Shown here: positions 1 to 8,801 of the stretch, piece after piece
Layout: each line of letters begins with the position of its first letter
How positions within the stretch are numbered: position 1 is the first letter of the stretch
Assembly (NCBI RefSeq): GCF_017921815.1
Contig: NZ_JAGEMM010000001.1
Span: forward strand, 930,001 to 994,000
Length of the DNA stretch: 64,000 nt
Reading direction: 5' to 3'
DNA from: Microvirga antarctica
GTDB taxonomy: Bacteria; Pseudomonadota; Alphaproteobacteria; Rhizobiales; Beijerinckiaceae
Program-made: the position numbers and the translations under genes
Notes under the pieces: model-generated
Told to the model about the DNA's origin: nothing
Databases searched by the model: none
The model's input: only the letters and a program-made list of their open reading frames with translations

Positions 1-2667
1 GACGATGCGGACGGCCGGTTTCGCCTCGAGGGCACCAAGCTCGTTGTCGCCGAGTCCGGCCGGATCGACTACGAGACCCTGCCCTGGCTGCCGGTCACCA
101 TCCGCTGCACTGACGCGTTCGGGGCTTTCCGGGACAGGACGTTCAACCTGCAAGTCAGGGATGTGTGGGAGCAGGGCCAGCCGGATTCGACGACCCCGCC
201 CCCGCCGGAGCCCGTTCCACCCCAGGAGCACCGCGCGCCCGACCTCGTCCGGCTGACCGGCGACTGGGTCGGCGAGATCACCAATACGGGCTTTATCGTC
301 GGCACCATCAAAGCCTATGACGCCGATGGGGACGCTCTCACCTACACACTGGCCGACGATGCTGACGGACGCTTTACGATCATCAACAATGCGCTCGTCG
401 TTGCGGACGGAAGCCGGTTTGATTTCGAGACGGCACCGACGGTCGATGTCCGGGTTCGCGTGACCGACGCCACTGGTCTTTCGGCGGAAAAGACCTTCAC
501 CATCCAGGTCATGGACCGGGACGAACCGACGCCTCCTCCGCCGGTCAATCACGCCCCGCAGGACGTGGAGCTGACAGGCCGGGCGGTGATCGAAAACGCC
601 AGCACCGGCACGATGGTCGGGGCTCTCTAGGCACTCGATGCCGATGGGGATGTTCTCACCTACAGCCTCGTCGACAATGCCGCCGATCGGTTCGCCATCA
701 AGGGCGACAAGCTCGTGGTTCTCGACGGCGCAAAAATCGATTTCGAGACCCAGTCGAGCCATACCGTCGCCGTTCGGGCAACCGATTCGCATGGCGCCTC
801 CGTCATCAAGACGTTTGAGATCGCCGTCCTCGACGCACCGGAGAGCGGCAGCCCGCCGCCCACCGATCCGCCGGAGAATTCAGCTCCCGACAAGCTGATG
901 CTCGACGGGGTGGCGGTTGTCGAGAACGCCGCAACAGGCGACAAGGTCGGGCGCTTGATCGGGCATGATCCGAACGGCGACGAGCTGACCTTCACACTGA
1001 CGGACAATGCAGGCGGGCGCTTCGCGATCGTCAACGGTTTCGTCGTCGTCGCGGATGGCACGAAGCTGGATTACGAGACGGCCACCACGCACCAGATCAC
1101 CGTTCGGGTCGCCGATCCGTTTGGCGCATCTCGCACCGCGACATTCACCATTCACGTCCAGGACGTGCTCGACGAGACGCCTCAGCCGCCTCCTGTGAAT
1201 CGCGCGCCGAGCGACATTGTGCTGCACATTCAGCAGCCGGTGCCGGAGAACGCTCCGAATGGCCTGGAAGTGGGACTCCTGACCGCGATCGATCCGGACG
1301 GCGACGCGGTGACATTCACCCTCAAGGACAATGCCGACGGCCGCTTCGCGCTGGTCGGCAACCGAATCGTGGTGGCGGACGGCAGCAAGCTCGACTACGA
1401 GACCGCGACCTCCCACGCGATCATCGTGATTGCGACGGATGCGCACGGCTTGTCCGTCGCGAGGACCTTCGACATCAAGCTCCTCGATCTCGACGAGAGC
1501 GGTCACCCACCAACCGACCCGCGCGCGCCGAGCGACATTCTCTTCATTGGAAGCCACTCTCTCCCGGAAAACGCACCCAATGGCGCGCCGGTTGCGATAC
1601 TCAAGGCCGTCGATCCGGACGGCGACGCCGTGACGTTGACGCTGGTCGACGATGCGGGCGGCCGCTTTGCGCTCGTGGGCGAAAAGATCGTGGTGGCGGA
1701 TGGCAGCAAGCTCGACTACGAGACCGCCAGCACGCACACGATCGCCGTCGAAGCGACCGATTCCAGCGGCCTGTCCTTCGTCAAGACATTCACCATCGAT
1801 CTGCAGGACATGCCCGAAACGGGCGATCCTGTGCCTCAGAACCACGCACCGTCGAACATTCTGCTGTCGGATGACGGTGTGCTCGAGAACAGCGCGAACG
1901 GGACCGTGGTCAGCCTCATCCTCGGCAAGGATGAGGATGCGGGGGATGCGCTGACCTTCACGCTTCTCGACGATGCGGGCGGACGGTTTGCCATCATGGG
2001 CGACGAGTTGCAGGTCGCCAATGGCGCTCTTCTCGACCATGAGGGCGCGGCCTCCCACGCCATCCGGATTCGGGTCACCGACTCGCACGGAGCAAGCCTG
2101 GACAAGGCTTTTGTCGTCCAGGTCGACGACGACGATCAGGAAACCGTCCCGGGCAGCGACGCCAACGACACCATCATCGGCGGTGGCGGCAACGACGCTC
2201 TGTCAGGCCATAACGGCAACGACGTGATCACCGGCGGCTCGGGGAACGACTCGCTTGCCGGCGGCGCGGGCAACGACAGGCTTTTCGGCGGACGCGGCAA
2301 CGATACGCTGGAAGGCGGCACCGGGAAGGATGTGCTGACCGGCGGCGCCGGAAAGGACACGTTCGTCTTCGCGTCCAGGCTTATAAAAGCCAACGTCGAC
2401 CGCATTACGGACTTCTCGGCGAAGGACGACACCATCCAACTGGCGAAGTCCTTCTTTGGTGCGATCAGCAAGGGTACCTTGGCGGAGAAGGCCTTCGTTG
2501 TCGGCACGAAGGCTGAGGATGCCGACGACCGCGTTATTTACAGCGCAAAATCCGGGGCTCTGCTTTACGATGCGGATGGGAGCGGCACCGCATACAAGCC
2601 CGTACTGGTCGCGGCGATCGGAAGCGGACTGAAGCTGCTGTCCCACACCGATTTCTTCGTGATCTGA
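1..2667 (+). pseudogene. Cadherin-like/RTX exported protein gene, 5'-truncated by window edge and interrupted by an in-frame TAG
   Basis: One frame runs from base 1 to the TGA at 2665-2667, broken only by TAG at 628-630. On both sides it encodes the same roughly 105-residue cadherin-like repeat: an N/H-x-AP start (codons near 229, 547, 877, 1198, 1522, 1840), a D-P/A-D-G-D core, GRF, and an LDYE-type motif, joined by proline-rich linkers. The stop falls inside the second complete repeat, between VGAL and ALDADGD. From about 2149 to 2375 come glycine/aspartate-rich RTX nonapeptides (GGxGND type) that bind calcium, then a C-terminal domain ending FFVI, as in type I secreted proteins. No secretion genes are in view. 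No good start with a ribosome binding site follows the stop; the first in-frame candidate is GTG at 715. Either a nonsense-mutated gene, a read-through case or a sequence error. Confidence 0.8.
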
Positions 2668-2999
2668 CAGGACATAAGCGTCGCCCGCGAAGCGCGGGGT
2701 GGGCGGCTGCCTTCTCCGCGCTCGCAATCTTACTATGCGTCACTATGTCGCAATCGTCTCGCTGCCGTTGCGGACCTTGGGAGTCCCGCAACCGGTCGGC
2801 GGGCTTGGATTTCACGTCCGCCTGAGTTCAACGGCTGACATACGCTCGAAATCAGCATTGCCTCCTGTCTCAAACTCGCACAACAGCCGACGTCGCCGGG
2901 CCTTCAATGGTCAAGCTTGCGCGACCAATGGCGCATCTGACAGCTCCCATAATTGTTATAAAGTAACGTATAGGCAATTACGCCTATAGGGAGGCTCTT
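2668..2999 (+). other. 332-bp intergenic region between the two RTX genes
   Basis: No convincing gene is seen. Just after the first stop a short GC hairpin (CCCGCG-AAG-CGCGGG near 2677-2693) lacks a T run, so it is at best a weak terminator. The last 60 bases are markedly AT-rich compared with the surroundings and carry an inverted repeat (listed separately), fitting a promoter/leader for the downstream gene. Confidence 0.5.
2969..2988 (+). promoter_or_regulatory. Perfect 7-bp inverted repeat upstream of the second RTX gene
   Basis: TATAGGC at 2969-2975 and GCCTATA at 2982-2988 are separated by six bases. The right arm abuts the ribosome binding site GGGAGG (2989-2994), six bases before the ATG at 3000. 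It could be an operator dyad or, in RNA, a small hairpin next to the ribosome site. Which of these applies is inference. Confidence 0.45.
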
Positions 3000-5891
3000 A
3001 TGACGAAGAACAACCATCCGTTCTCGCTGACGCCCCAGATCGTTTCAAACACGCCCTCTGATGCCGTCGGCCGGGTGATCCTCGGCGACGACAGCGACAA
3101 CTTTCTGCTCGGAGGAGACGGCGACGATACGCTTGACGGCGGCATCGGACCCGATGTTCTCGCGGGTGGACGGGGCAACGACACCTACCTCTGGCGGCCT
3201 TCAAGCTTCTACCAGTACGTCTCCGACGAGGGCGGCGATAACGACACTGTGCGGATTGACGCGCTTGTGTCCGACATGAGCTTTCTCAGAGGCGGGGACG
3301 GCTCGAATTTGCACATCTACTATCACGGTGGCCCGGGCATCGACATCTGCAACTACTTCAGCGTCTCACCGACCGGTGGCCACATTGAGAACCTGGTTTT
3401 CGCGGATGGCACGGTCTGGCATCGGGCGGACGTGCTGGCGGCCCTTGGGGAAAACGGCGACCCGACTCCTCCACCAACGCCGACACCGCCGCCGACCGAG
3501 AACCACGCTCCAACCGGACTCTGGCTGGACATGTTCGGTGCGCCGCTGCTGATCAACCCGCACGACGACAGCCCGGTCGGTATGCTGCGTGCGACCGATC
3601 CTGACGGCGATGCGCTCACCTACGCGCTGCTGCCCGACTCCGATAACCGGTTCGTCATGGAGGACGGCAAGGTTCGCGTGGCGCACGGAGCCGTGTTCGA
3701 AGAAGGCGAGTCGGTCGTCCTGCTTCACGCCAGAGTCAGCGACGGCCATGGCGGCAGCGAGGAGAAAACGTTCCACATCACGGTTCACAACGACCTGCCT
3801 GATCCGATCCCTCAGCCCCCGCCGCACCCCGAAAACCATGCACCGACGGATCTCGTCCTGAAGGATCTGGGTCAGCCGGTGCTGCAAAATCCACATGACG
3901 GCAGCCTCGTCGGATTTCTCACTGCGTATGATCCGGACGGCGATGCACTCACCTACGCGCTTCTGGACGATGCGCAGGGCCGCTTCGTCGTCAGGGGAAA
4001 TCAGGTGGTCGTCGCAGACGGCGCCACCTTCGCGCAGGGCGAGTCCTCCTACGCGATCAAGGCGACCGTCAGCGACGGCCATGGCGGACATGAGGACAAG
4101 ACGTTCGACATCGTCGTTCACAACGACCTCCCGTCGCCGATCCCGCCGACGCCGGTCCCGCCAACCGGAAACCACGCCCCGATCGATCTCATGCTGGACA
4201 TGCTCGGCGCCCCGCAGGTGATCAACCCGCATGACGGCAGCCTCGTCGGTTTGCTTCATGCTGCCGATCAGGACGGCGATGCGCTCGCCTACGCGCTTCT
4301 GCCCGACTCGGACAACCGGTTCGTCATCGAGAATGGTGAGGTGCGGGTCGCCCAGGGGGCAGTGTTCGCGGCCGGACAATCGGTCATCACCCTCCATGCC
4401 GGCGTCAGTGACGGTCATGGCGGCAGCCAGGAGAACACGTTCCACATCGTCGTTCGCAACGACCAGCCTGACCCGATCCCGCAGCCGCCGCCGGTCCCGC
4501 CGACCGGAAACCACGCGCCCACGGACCTGATCCTCGACACCCTCGGCATGCCCGTGGTCGATCATCCGCACGAGGGAAGCGTCGTCGGCGTGCTTCGCGC
4601 GAGCGATCCCGACGGCGATGCTCTCACCTACGAACTCCTGGACAATGCGGATGGTCACTTCGTCCTCGAGGGGAATGAGGTGCGGGCAACAGGAATGGCC
4701 TTCTCGCCTGGCGTGAACTCCTTCTCGATCAAAGCCGCTGTCAGAGATGTGCATGACGGGCATGTCGAAAAGGATTTCACGGTCGTCGTGAACGGCGGTG
4801 ACGCGCCTCCGCCCAATCTCCCCCCGACGGAGATCGTGCTTCACGGAAACGAGGTGACGGAGAACGCCAGTGACGAAAGCGTTGTGGGCTTCTTCACCGG
4901 TACTGACCCCGACGACAGCCTGGTGGCCTACAACCTCATCGACGATGCGGGCGGGCGATTTCGCATGCATAACAACGAGCTGATCGTCAACGACGGCGCG
5001 CTGCTCGACTATGAGAAGGCGACATCCCACACCATCACGGTGCGCATGAATGACATGCGTGGCGGGCACCTCGACAAGTCCTTCCTCATCTCGGTGAAGG
5101 ACATACCAAATGACGAGTCGGCGCCACAACCGGGCGGCAACCACGTGCCGTATCATCTCAGGTTCGACGGTCAGCCGATGATCGTCGGGGCCAAGACCGG
5201 CATGGTGCTGGGCACCTTGCAGGCCATGGACGAGGACAATGACGCTCTGACCTACACCCTCGTCGACGACTCGGACGGCCGGTTTGAAATCAAGGGCGAC
5301 AAGCTGATCGTCGCCAATGGTGATGCCTTCGGAGGCAACGTGCCGCCCGACGTGCATGTCAAAGTGAACGTTTCGGACGGGCACGGTGGGCACTTCCAGC
5401 AGGTGCTCTACTTCATGGTCGTGCCAAACGGGCCGGACGATTCGTCGTCTGTTGCGGCGACTTCCGCCACCGACCACACGCAGGTCGGTGGCGCCACCAA
5501 CGACAGGCTTCTCGGCAGCGCCGGCAACGACCGGCTGGCGGGGGGATTGGGACGCGACGTGCTGACCGGGAGTTCCGGACAGGACACCTTCGTGTTCGAC
5601 ACCAAGCTCGGCAAAGACAATGTCGATGTCATCACCGACTTTGTCGTTTCCGACGACACGATTGGTCTGTCGAAGTCGATCTTTTCGACACTGAAGCTGG
5701 GAGTGCTCGGCAAGGATGCGTTCCATATCGGGGCAAAGGCGCATGATGCCTCCGATCGGGTCATCTACAACGAGAAGAACGGCAAGCTTCTCTTTGACAT
5801 CGACGGAACCGGCGGGAAGGCCGCGGTGCAGATCGCGCAACTGAGCAAAGGTCTCGACAAGCTCAGCTATCACGACTTCCTGATCTTCTGA
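3000..5891 (+). CDS. Cadherin-like repeat protein with N- and C-terminal RTX calcium-binding motifs, probable type I secretion substrate
   Basis: 963 residues. There is no classical signal peptide. RTX-like repeats (GGDGDD, GGRGND) lie at about residues 28-62. Next is a segment with Y-x-x-V-x-D, NYF and LVFADGT-W motifs (about 62-148), resembling the domain often found beside haemolysin-type repeats. A PTPPP linker leads to six cadherin-like repeats starting near 168, 278, 390, 503, 606 and 713. The first four share an N/D/H-PH-(D/E)-(G/D) signature and VSDGHGG strands. A second RTX block (about 828-860) precedes a C-terminal domain ending FLIF, as expected of an uncleaved type I signal. Such proteins are typically surface adhesins or matrix components whose repeats stiffen with calcium; that role is inferred from family. 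The start is supported by GGGAGG. It is a paralogue of the broken upstream gene, and its terminator lies just downstream. Confidence 0.85.
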   Translation: MTKNNHPFSLTPQIVSNTPSDAVGRVILGDDSDNFLLGGDGDDTLDGGIGPDVLAGGRGNDTYLWRPSSFYQYVSDEGGDNDTVRIDALVSDMSFLRGGDGSNLHIYYHGGPGIDICNYFSVSPTGGHIENLVFADGTVWHRADVLAALGENGDPTPPPTPTPPPTENHAPTGLWLDMFGAPLLINPHDDSPVGMLRATDPDGDALTYALLPDSDNRFVMEDGKVRVAHGAVFEEGESVVLLHARVSDGHGGSEEKTFHITVHNDLPDPIPQPPPHPENHAPTDLVLKDLGQPVLQNPHDGSLVGFLTAYDPDGDALTYALLDDAQGRFVVRGNQVVVADGATFAQGESSYAIKATVSDGHGGHEDKTFDIVVHNDLPSPIPPTPVPPTGNHAPIDLMLDMLGAPQVINPHDGSLVGLLHAADQDGDALAYALLPDSDNRFVIENGEVRVAQGAVFAAGQSVITLHAGVSDGHGGSQENTFHIVVRNDQPDPIPQPPPVPPTGNHAPTDLILDTLGMPVVDHPHEGSVVGVLRASDPDGDALTYELLDNADGHFVLEGNEVRATGMAFSPGVNSFSIKAAVRDVHDGHVEKDFTVVVNGGDAPPPNLPPTEIVLHGNEVTENASDESVVGFFTGTDPDDSLVAYNLIDDAGGRFRMHNNELIVNDGALLDYEKATSHTITVRMNDMRGGHLDKSFLISVKDIPNDESAPQPGGNHVPYHLRFDGQPMIVGAKTGMVLGTLQAMDEDNDALTYTLVDDSDGRFEIKGDKLIVANGDAFGGNVPPDVHVKVNVSDGHGGHFQQVLYFMVVPNGPDDSSSVAATSATDHTQVGGATNDRLLGSAGNDRLAGGLGRDVLTGSSGQDTFVFDTKLGKDNVDVITDFVVSDDTIGLSKSIFSTLKLGVLGKDAFHIGAKAHDASDRVIYNEKNGKLLFDIDGTGGKAAVQIAQLSKGLDKLSYHDFLIF

Positions 5892-5917
5892 TCGGGGCTG
5901 GCCACGGCCCGACACCT

Positions 5918-5942
5918 GAGAGCCTTCGGGCTCTCTTTTTTT
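5918..5942 (+). terminator. Rho-independent terminator of the second RTX gene
   Basis: The 7-bp stem GAGAGCC/GGCTCTC (5918-5924 with 5929-5935) is closed by a TTCG tetraloop and followed by seven T. It starts 27 bases after the RTX stop codon. Confidence 0.9.
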
Positions 5943-5999
5943 AGGCGGAGCCGCGGCCGACCCGCGGTTCCGAGGTGGCGACAGCCCAATCAGCGCAGC

Positions 6000-6027
6000 A
6001 AAAAGGCGGCCCCGGGGCCGCCTTTTT
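6000..6027. terminator. Bidirectional terminator between the RTX gene and the Do protease gene
   Basis: A perfect 9-bp stem GGCGGCCCC/GGGGCCGCC (6005-6022) has five A before and five T after, so it can end transcripts arriving from either strand. It lies 23 bases beyond the end of the minus-strand protease gene and backs up the plus-strand terminator at 5918-5942. Confidence 0.85.
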
Positions 6028-6049
6028 CGTGGTGGCGTGAACCGTCGGG

Positions 6050-7573
6050 CTACTCGATGGGCAAAGCCACGAAGCGCACCTCGCCCTGGGGATTGGCCAC
6101 CAGCAGCAAGGCTGACTTGCGGCCCTGGCTCTTCAGACTGTCAAGGCGCTTGGTCACGTCGGCCGGGGATGTCACCGCCTCCTGGCTGATTTCGACAATG
6201 ACTTCGCCGGCCTGTATCCGTTTGTCGGCAGCCGGTGAATTGGGATCAACGCGGGTCACAACTACGCCCTTGAGGTCGTCCTTGAGGCTGAAACGACGGC
6301 GAAGCTCCTCATTGATCCCGGAGAGGTTGAGGCCCAGGGCCTGCTTCGTCACGCTGGGCGGCTCGGTGGCAGGCGGCGTCAGGGATGCCTGCTTCTCGCC
6401 GTCCTCCAGCCGTCCGAGCGTGACCTGCTTGGTCGATTCCTGGCCCTTGCGCACGATGCGCACATCGACCGCCTTGCCGACCGGGCTCGATGCGACGATG
6501 CGCGGAAGATCGCGCGATTCCTTGACCGCCTTACCGTCGAAGCTGACGATGACGTCACCGACCTCAAGGCCTGCGGGCTTTGCCGGGCCCTTGTCGTCAA
6601 TGCCGGCGATCAGCGCGCCGCGGGCCGAACCCAGCGCCAGCGCCTCGGCCGTTGCGTCATCTACGTTCTGGATGCGCACGCCGAGCCAACCCCGGCGGGT
6701 TTCACCGAATTCGCGCAGCTGGTCGATGATCGGCAACGCAGTCGAGGCCGGAACCGCAAAACCGATGCCGACGGAGCCGCCGGTGGGCGACAGGATGGCG
6801 GTGTTGATGCCGATGACTTCGCCATTCATGTTGAACAGCGGACCGCCGGAATTGCCCTTGTTGATGGCAGCGTCCGTCTGGATGTAGTTGTCGTAAGGGC
6901 CGGATTCGATGTTGCGGCCGCGGGCCGACACGATGCCGGCCGTGACAGAGCCGCCGAGCCCGAACGGGTTGCCGATGGCCATCACCCAATCGCCCGGCCG
7001 CATCACGTCGGAATTGCCGAACTTGACGGCCTTGAGCGGCTTGTCGCTCTTCACCTTCAGGACCGCGAGGTCGACCTTGGAATCCTTGCCGATGATCTCG
7101 GCCTTCAGGCGTGTGCCATCGGGGAAAATAACGCTGATGTCGTTGGCGTCGCCAATCACGTGATTGTTGGTGACGACAATGCCGGAGGCGTCGATGACGA
7201 AACCGGAACCGAGGGAATTCGACCGGCGCTGGCGCTGTGGTGCCGTCTCACCGCTCCCGCCGCCATTGCCGTTGCCTTGGCCGCGACGGTTGAAGAATTC
7301 CTCGAACAGATCCTCGAAGGGCGTGCCGGGGGGCAGCTGGGGCAGCGTGCGCCCTCGCGCCTCAACGGTGGTCGATGCCGAAATATTGACCACGGCGCCG
7401 GTCACCTCGTCGGCGAGATCGGCGAAGGATTCCGGCGCCGAGCGGGCCTGCGCCGCCATCGGCACAGAGGTGGAAAGGAGAGTCACGACCGCCAGGCAGG
7501 AGGCGGCCAGCCGCAGGGGCGAGCGGCGCGATGCCGATCGGGAGAGCCTTGGCGCAGTCACGGTGTGGTTCAT
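6050..7573 (-). CDS. degP: Do-family (DegP/HtrA) periplasmic serine protease
   Basis: 507 residues. Envelope quality-control protease and chaperone that degrades misfolded periplasmic proteins. The basic N-terminus and hydrophobic segment (about 20-42, ending MAAQA) form a signal peptide. The trypsin-like domain carries H138 (NNHVI), D168 (KVDLAV) and S242 (GNSGGP). Two PDZ domains follow, near 285-380 and 405-505, so this is the full Do architecture. The start is set at 7573 because a GAGGA ribosome site lies just upstream and the signal peptide then begins normally; an in-frame ATG 25 codons earlier (7648) gives an unconvincing extension. It lies at the end of the folA-hflK-hflC-DUF2065 run, the usual alphaproteobacterial setting. 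A 15-bp tandem duplication sits immediately upstream. Confidence 0.93.
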   Translation of the reverse strand: MNHTVTAPRLSRSASRRSPLRLAASCLAVVTLLSTSVPMAAQARSAPESFADLADEVTGAVVNISASTTVEARGRTLPQLPPGTPFEDLFEEFFNRRGQGNGNGGGSGETAPQRQRRSNSLGSGFVIDASGIVVTNNHVIGDANDISVIFPDGTRLKAEIIGKDSKVDLAVLKVKSDKPLKAVKFGNSDVMRPGDWVMAIGNPFGLGGSVTAGIVSARGRNIESGPYDNYIQTDAAINKGNSGGPLFNMNGEVIGINTAILSPTGGSVGIGFAVPASTALPIIDQLREFGETRRGWLGVRIQNVDDATAEALALGSARGALIAGIDDKGPAKPAGLEVGDVIVSFDGKAVKESRDLPRIVASSPVGKAVDVRIVRKGQESTKQVTLGRLEDGEKQASLTPPATEPPSVTKQALGLNLSGINEELRRRFSLKDDLKGVVVTRVDPNSPAADKRIQAGEVIVEISQEAVTSPADVTKRLDSLKSQGRKSALLLVANPQGEVRFVALPIE

Positions 7574-7584
7574 CGACGATCCTC

Positions 7585-7614
7585 TCTTGGGAGAACGGTT
7601 CTTGGGAGAACGGT
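7585..7614. repeat. Two exact tandem copies of a 15-bp unit upstream of the Do protease gene
   Basis: The unit TCTTGGGAGAACGGT occurs at 7585-7599 and again at 7600-7614. On the minus strand the pair ends right before the GAGGA ribosome binding site of the protease gene, so it lies in the leader. It may be a slippage product. Confidence 0.85.
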
Positions 7615-7679
7615 AAAACGCGGTTGCTCGATCTGTCTCGTCATTCAAGCGCCGATTGCGGCGGAAGCGGGGCTAAACC

Positions 7680-7871
7680 CTAGCCGAAGTGTCGGATCGC
7701 CCACACGATTGCGACACCCACCAGGGCCGAGACGATTCCCACGATCCGCATGCGATCGCTCGGGCTGTGCGCAGCCTCATACATCGCGCGCCGCATTCCG
7801 TCCGGAAACGCGGCAAACAAGATGCCCTCGACCGCGAGAGCGAGGCCGAGGGCTGAGATCAGGTCCAGCAT
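7680..7871 (-). CDS. Small DUF2065 (YjeT-like) inner-membrane protein
   Basis: 63 residues with two hydrophobic stretches (about 2-19 and 41-59) around a short basic loop containing FPDGMRRAMYE. Length and layout match DUF2065. The biochemical function is unknown. The gene is 6 bases downstream of hflC and upstream of the Do protease, its conserved position in alphaproteobacteria, which suggests a link with HflKC or envelope proteolysis; that link is inference. Confidence 0.85.
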   Translation of the reverse strand: MLDLISALGLALAVEGILFAAFPDGMRRAMYEAAHSPSDRMRIVGIVSALVGVAIVWAIRHFG

Positions 7872-7877
7872 GGACGC

Positions 7878-8801
7878 TTATTGAGCCGGCGCAGACTGAG
7901 CCGGAGGCGTCGGAGTGGACGCTCCGTTCCTGCCGCCCAAGGGATCATTGAAGTACCGGAAGAACTCCGAATTCGGGCTCATCACCAACCGCGTATCCCC
8001 GGATTTCAGGCCGGTCTCGTAGGCCTGCATGGATCGGAAGAAGGAGAAGAAGTCCGGATCCGCCCCGAACGCCTCGGCCAGAATGCGGTTCTTGTCCGCA
8101 TCGCCCTGGCCGCGAAGTTCTTCGGCCTGCCGGTTGGCTTCAGCACGGATGACAACCGACTCGCGCTCGGCGCGAGCGCGGATCGTCTGCGCACGTTGAG
8201 AACCGTTCGCCCGCAGATCCGCGGCCTCCCGCTCACGCTCGGTGCGCATGCGCTGATACACGGCCTGGCTGTTGGCGGCCGGGAGATCGACGCGGGTGAG
8301 CCTCACATCGACCATCTCGATGCCCAGGCTTGCCGCCTGCGTGTTCACGTCCCACTGGATCCTGTTCATCAGGGCAGCGCGATCGGTGCGCACGATGGCG
8401 TCGCGCGAGGCGCTCGCGAGCACGTTACGCATGGCGGAGTTCGTGAAGCTCGTCAGACGCTGGTTGGCCAGCGCGATGCTGCCGACAGCCTGGTAGAACC
8501 GCAGCGGATCGACGATCCGATAGCGGGTGAACGCATCGACTTCCAGGTTCTGCCGGTCGGCGGAAAGGAGAGTCTGAACGGGCAGATCCAAGTCGAGAAC
8601 GCGCCTGTCGAAATACGTCACGTTGTCGATCAGGGGCAGCTTGAAATGCAGCCCCGGATCGCGGATTTCGGCCTGGACGGCGCCAAAGCGCAGCACAAGC
8701 GCGTATTGCGTCTGCTGCACGAAGAAGATCGCGCTGTAGAGCACGATGACGGCGACCCCGAGGAAGACGAGGAGGCCAGTGCGGAGAGCGGAGTTGTTCA
8801 T
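7878..8801 (-). CDS. hflC: HflC, SPFH-domain modulator of FtsH protease
   Basis: 307 residues. One N-terminal transmembrane helix (about 8-27) is followed by an SPFH/prohibitin domain (about 28-200) and a charged coiled coil (about 190-245). With HflK it forms a large periplasm-facing inner-membrane complex that cages and regulates FtsH. The C-terminal tail after about 285 is rich in Pro, Ala and Gln. The ATG overlaps the hflK stop as ATGA, indicating coupled translation and matched stoichiometry. Confidence 0.95.
   Translation of the reverse strand: MNNSALRTGLLVFLGVAVIVLYSAIFFVQQTQYALVLRFGAVQAEIRDPGLHFKLPLIDNVTYFDRRVLDLDLPVQTLLSADRQNLEVDAFTRYRIVDPLRFYQAVGSIALANQRLTSFTNSAMRNVLASASRDAIVRTDRAALMNRIQWDVNTQAASLGIEMVDVRLTRVDLPAANSQAVYQRMRTEREREAADLRANGSQRAQTIRARAERESVVIRAEANRQAEELRGQGDADKNRILAEAFGADPDFFSFFRSMQAYETGLKSGDTRLVMSPNSEFFRYFNDPLGGRNGASTPTPPAQSAPAQ

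Noticed and set aside
880..2088. Minus-strand open frame of 402 codons opposite the first RTX gene
   Set aside because: Antisense shadow of repeat codons; no domain or ribosome site.
2677..2693. Terminator after the first RTX gene
   Set aside because: A six-pair GC hairpin is present but no T run follows, so it was noted only within the intergenic entry.
3366..5915. Minus-strand open frame of 849 codons opposite the second RTX gene
   Set aside because: It mirrors the strong codon pattern of the plus-strand repeats, lacks recognisable domains, and the plus strand encodes a clear RTX protein.
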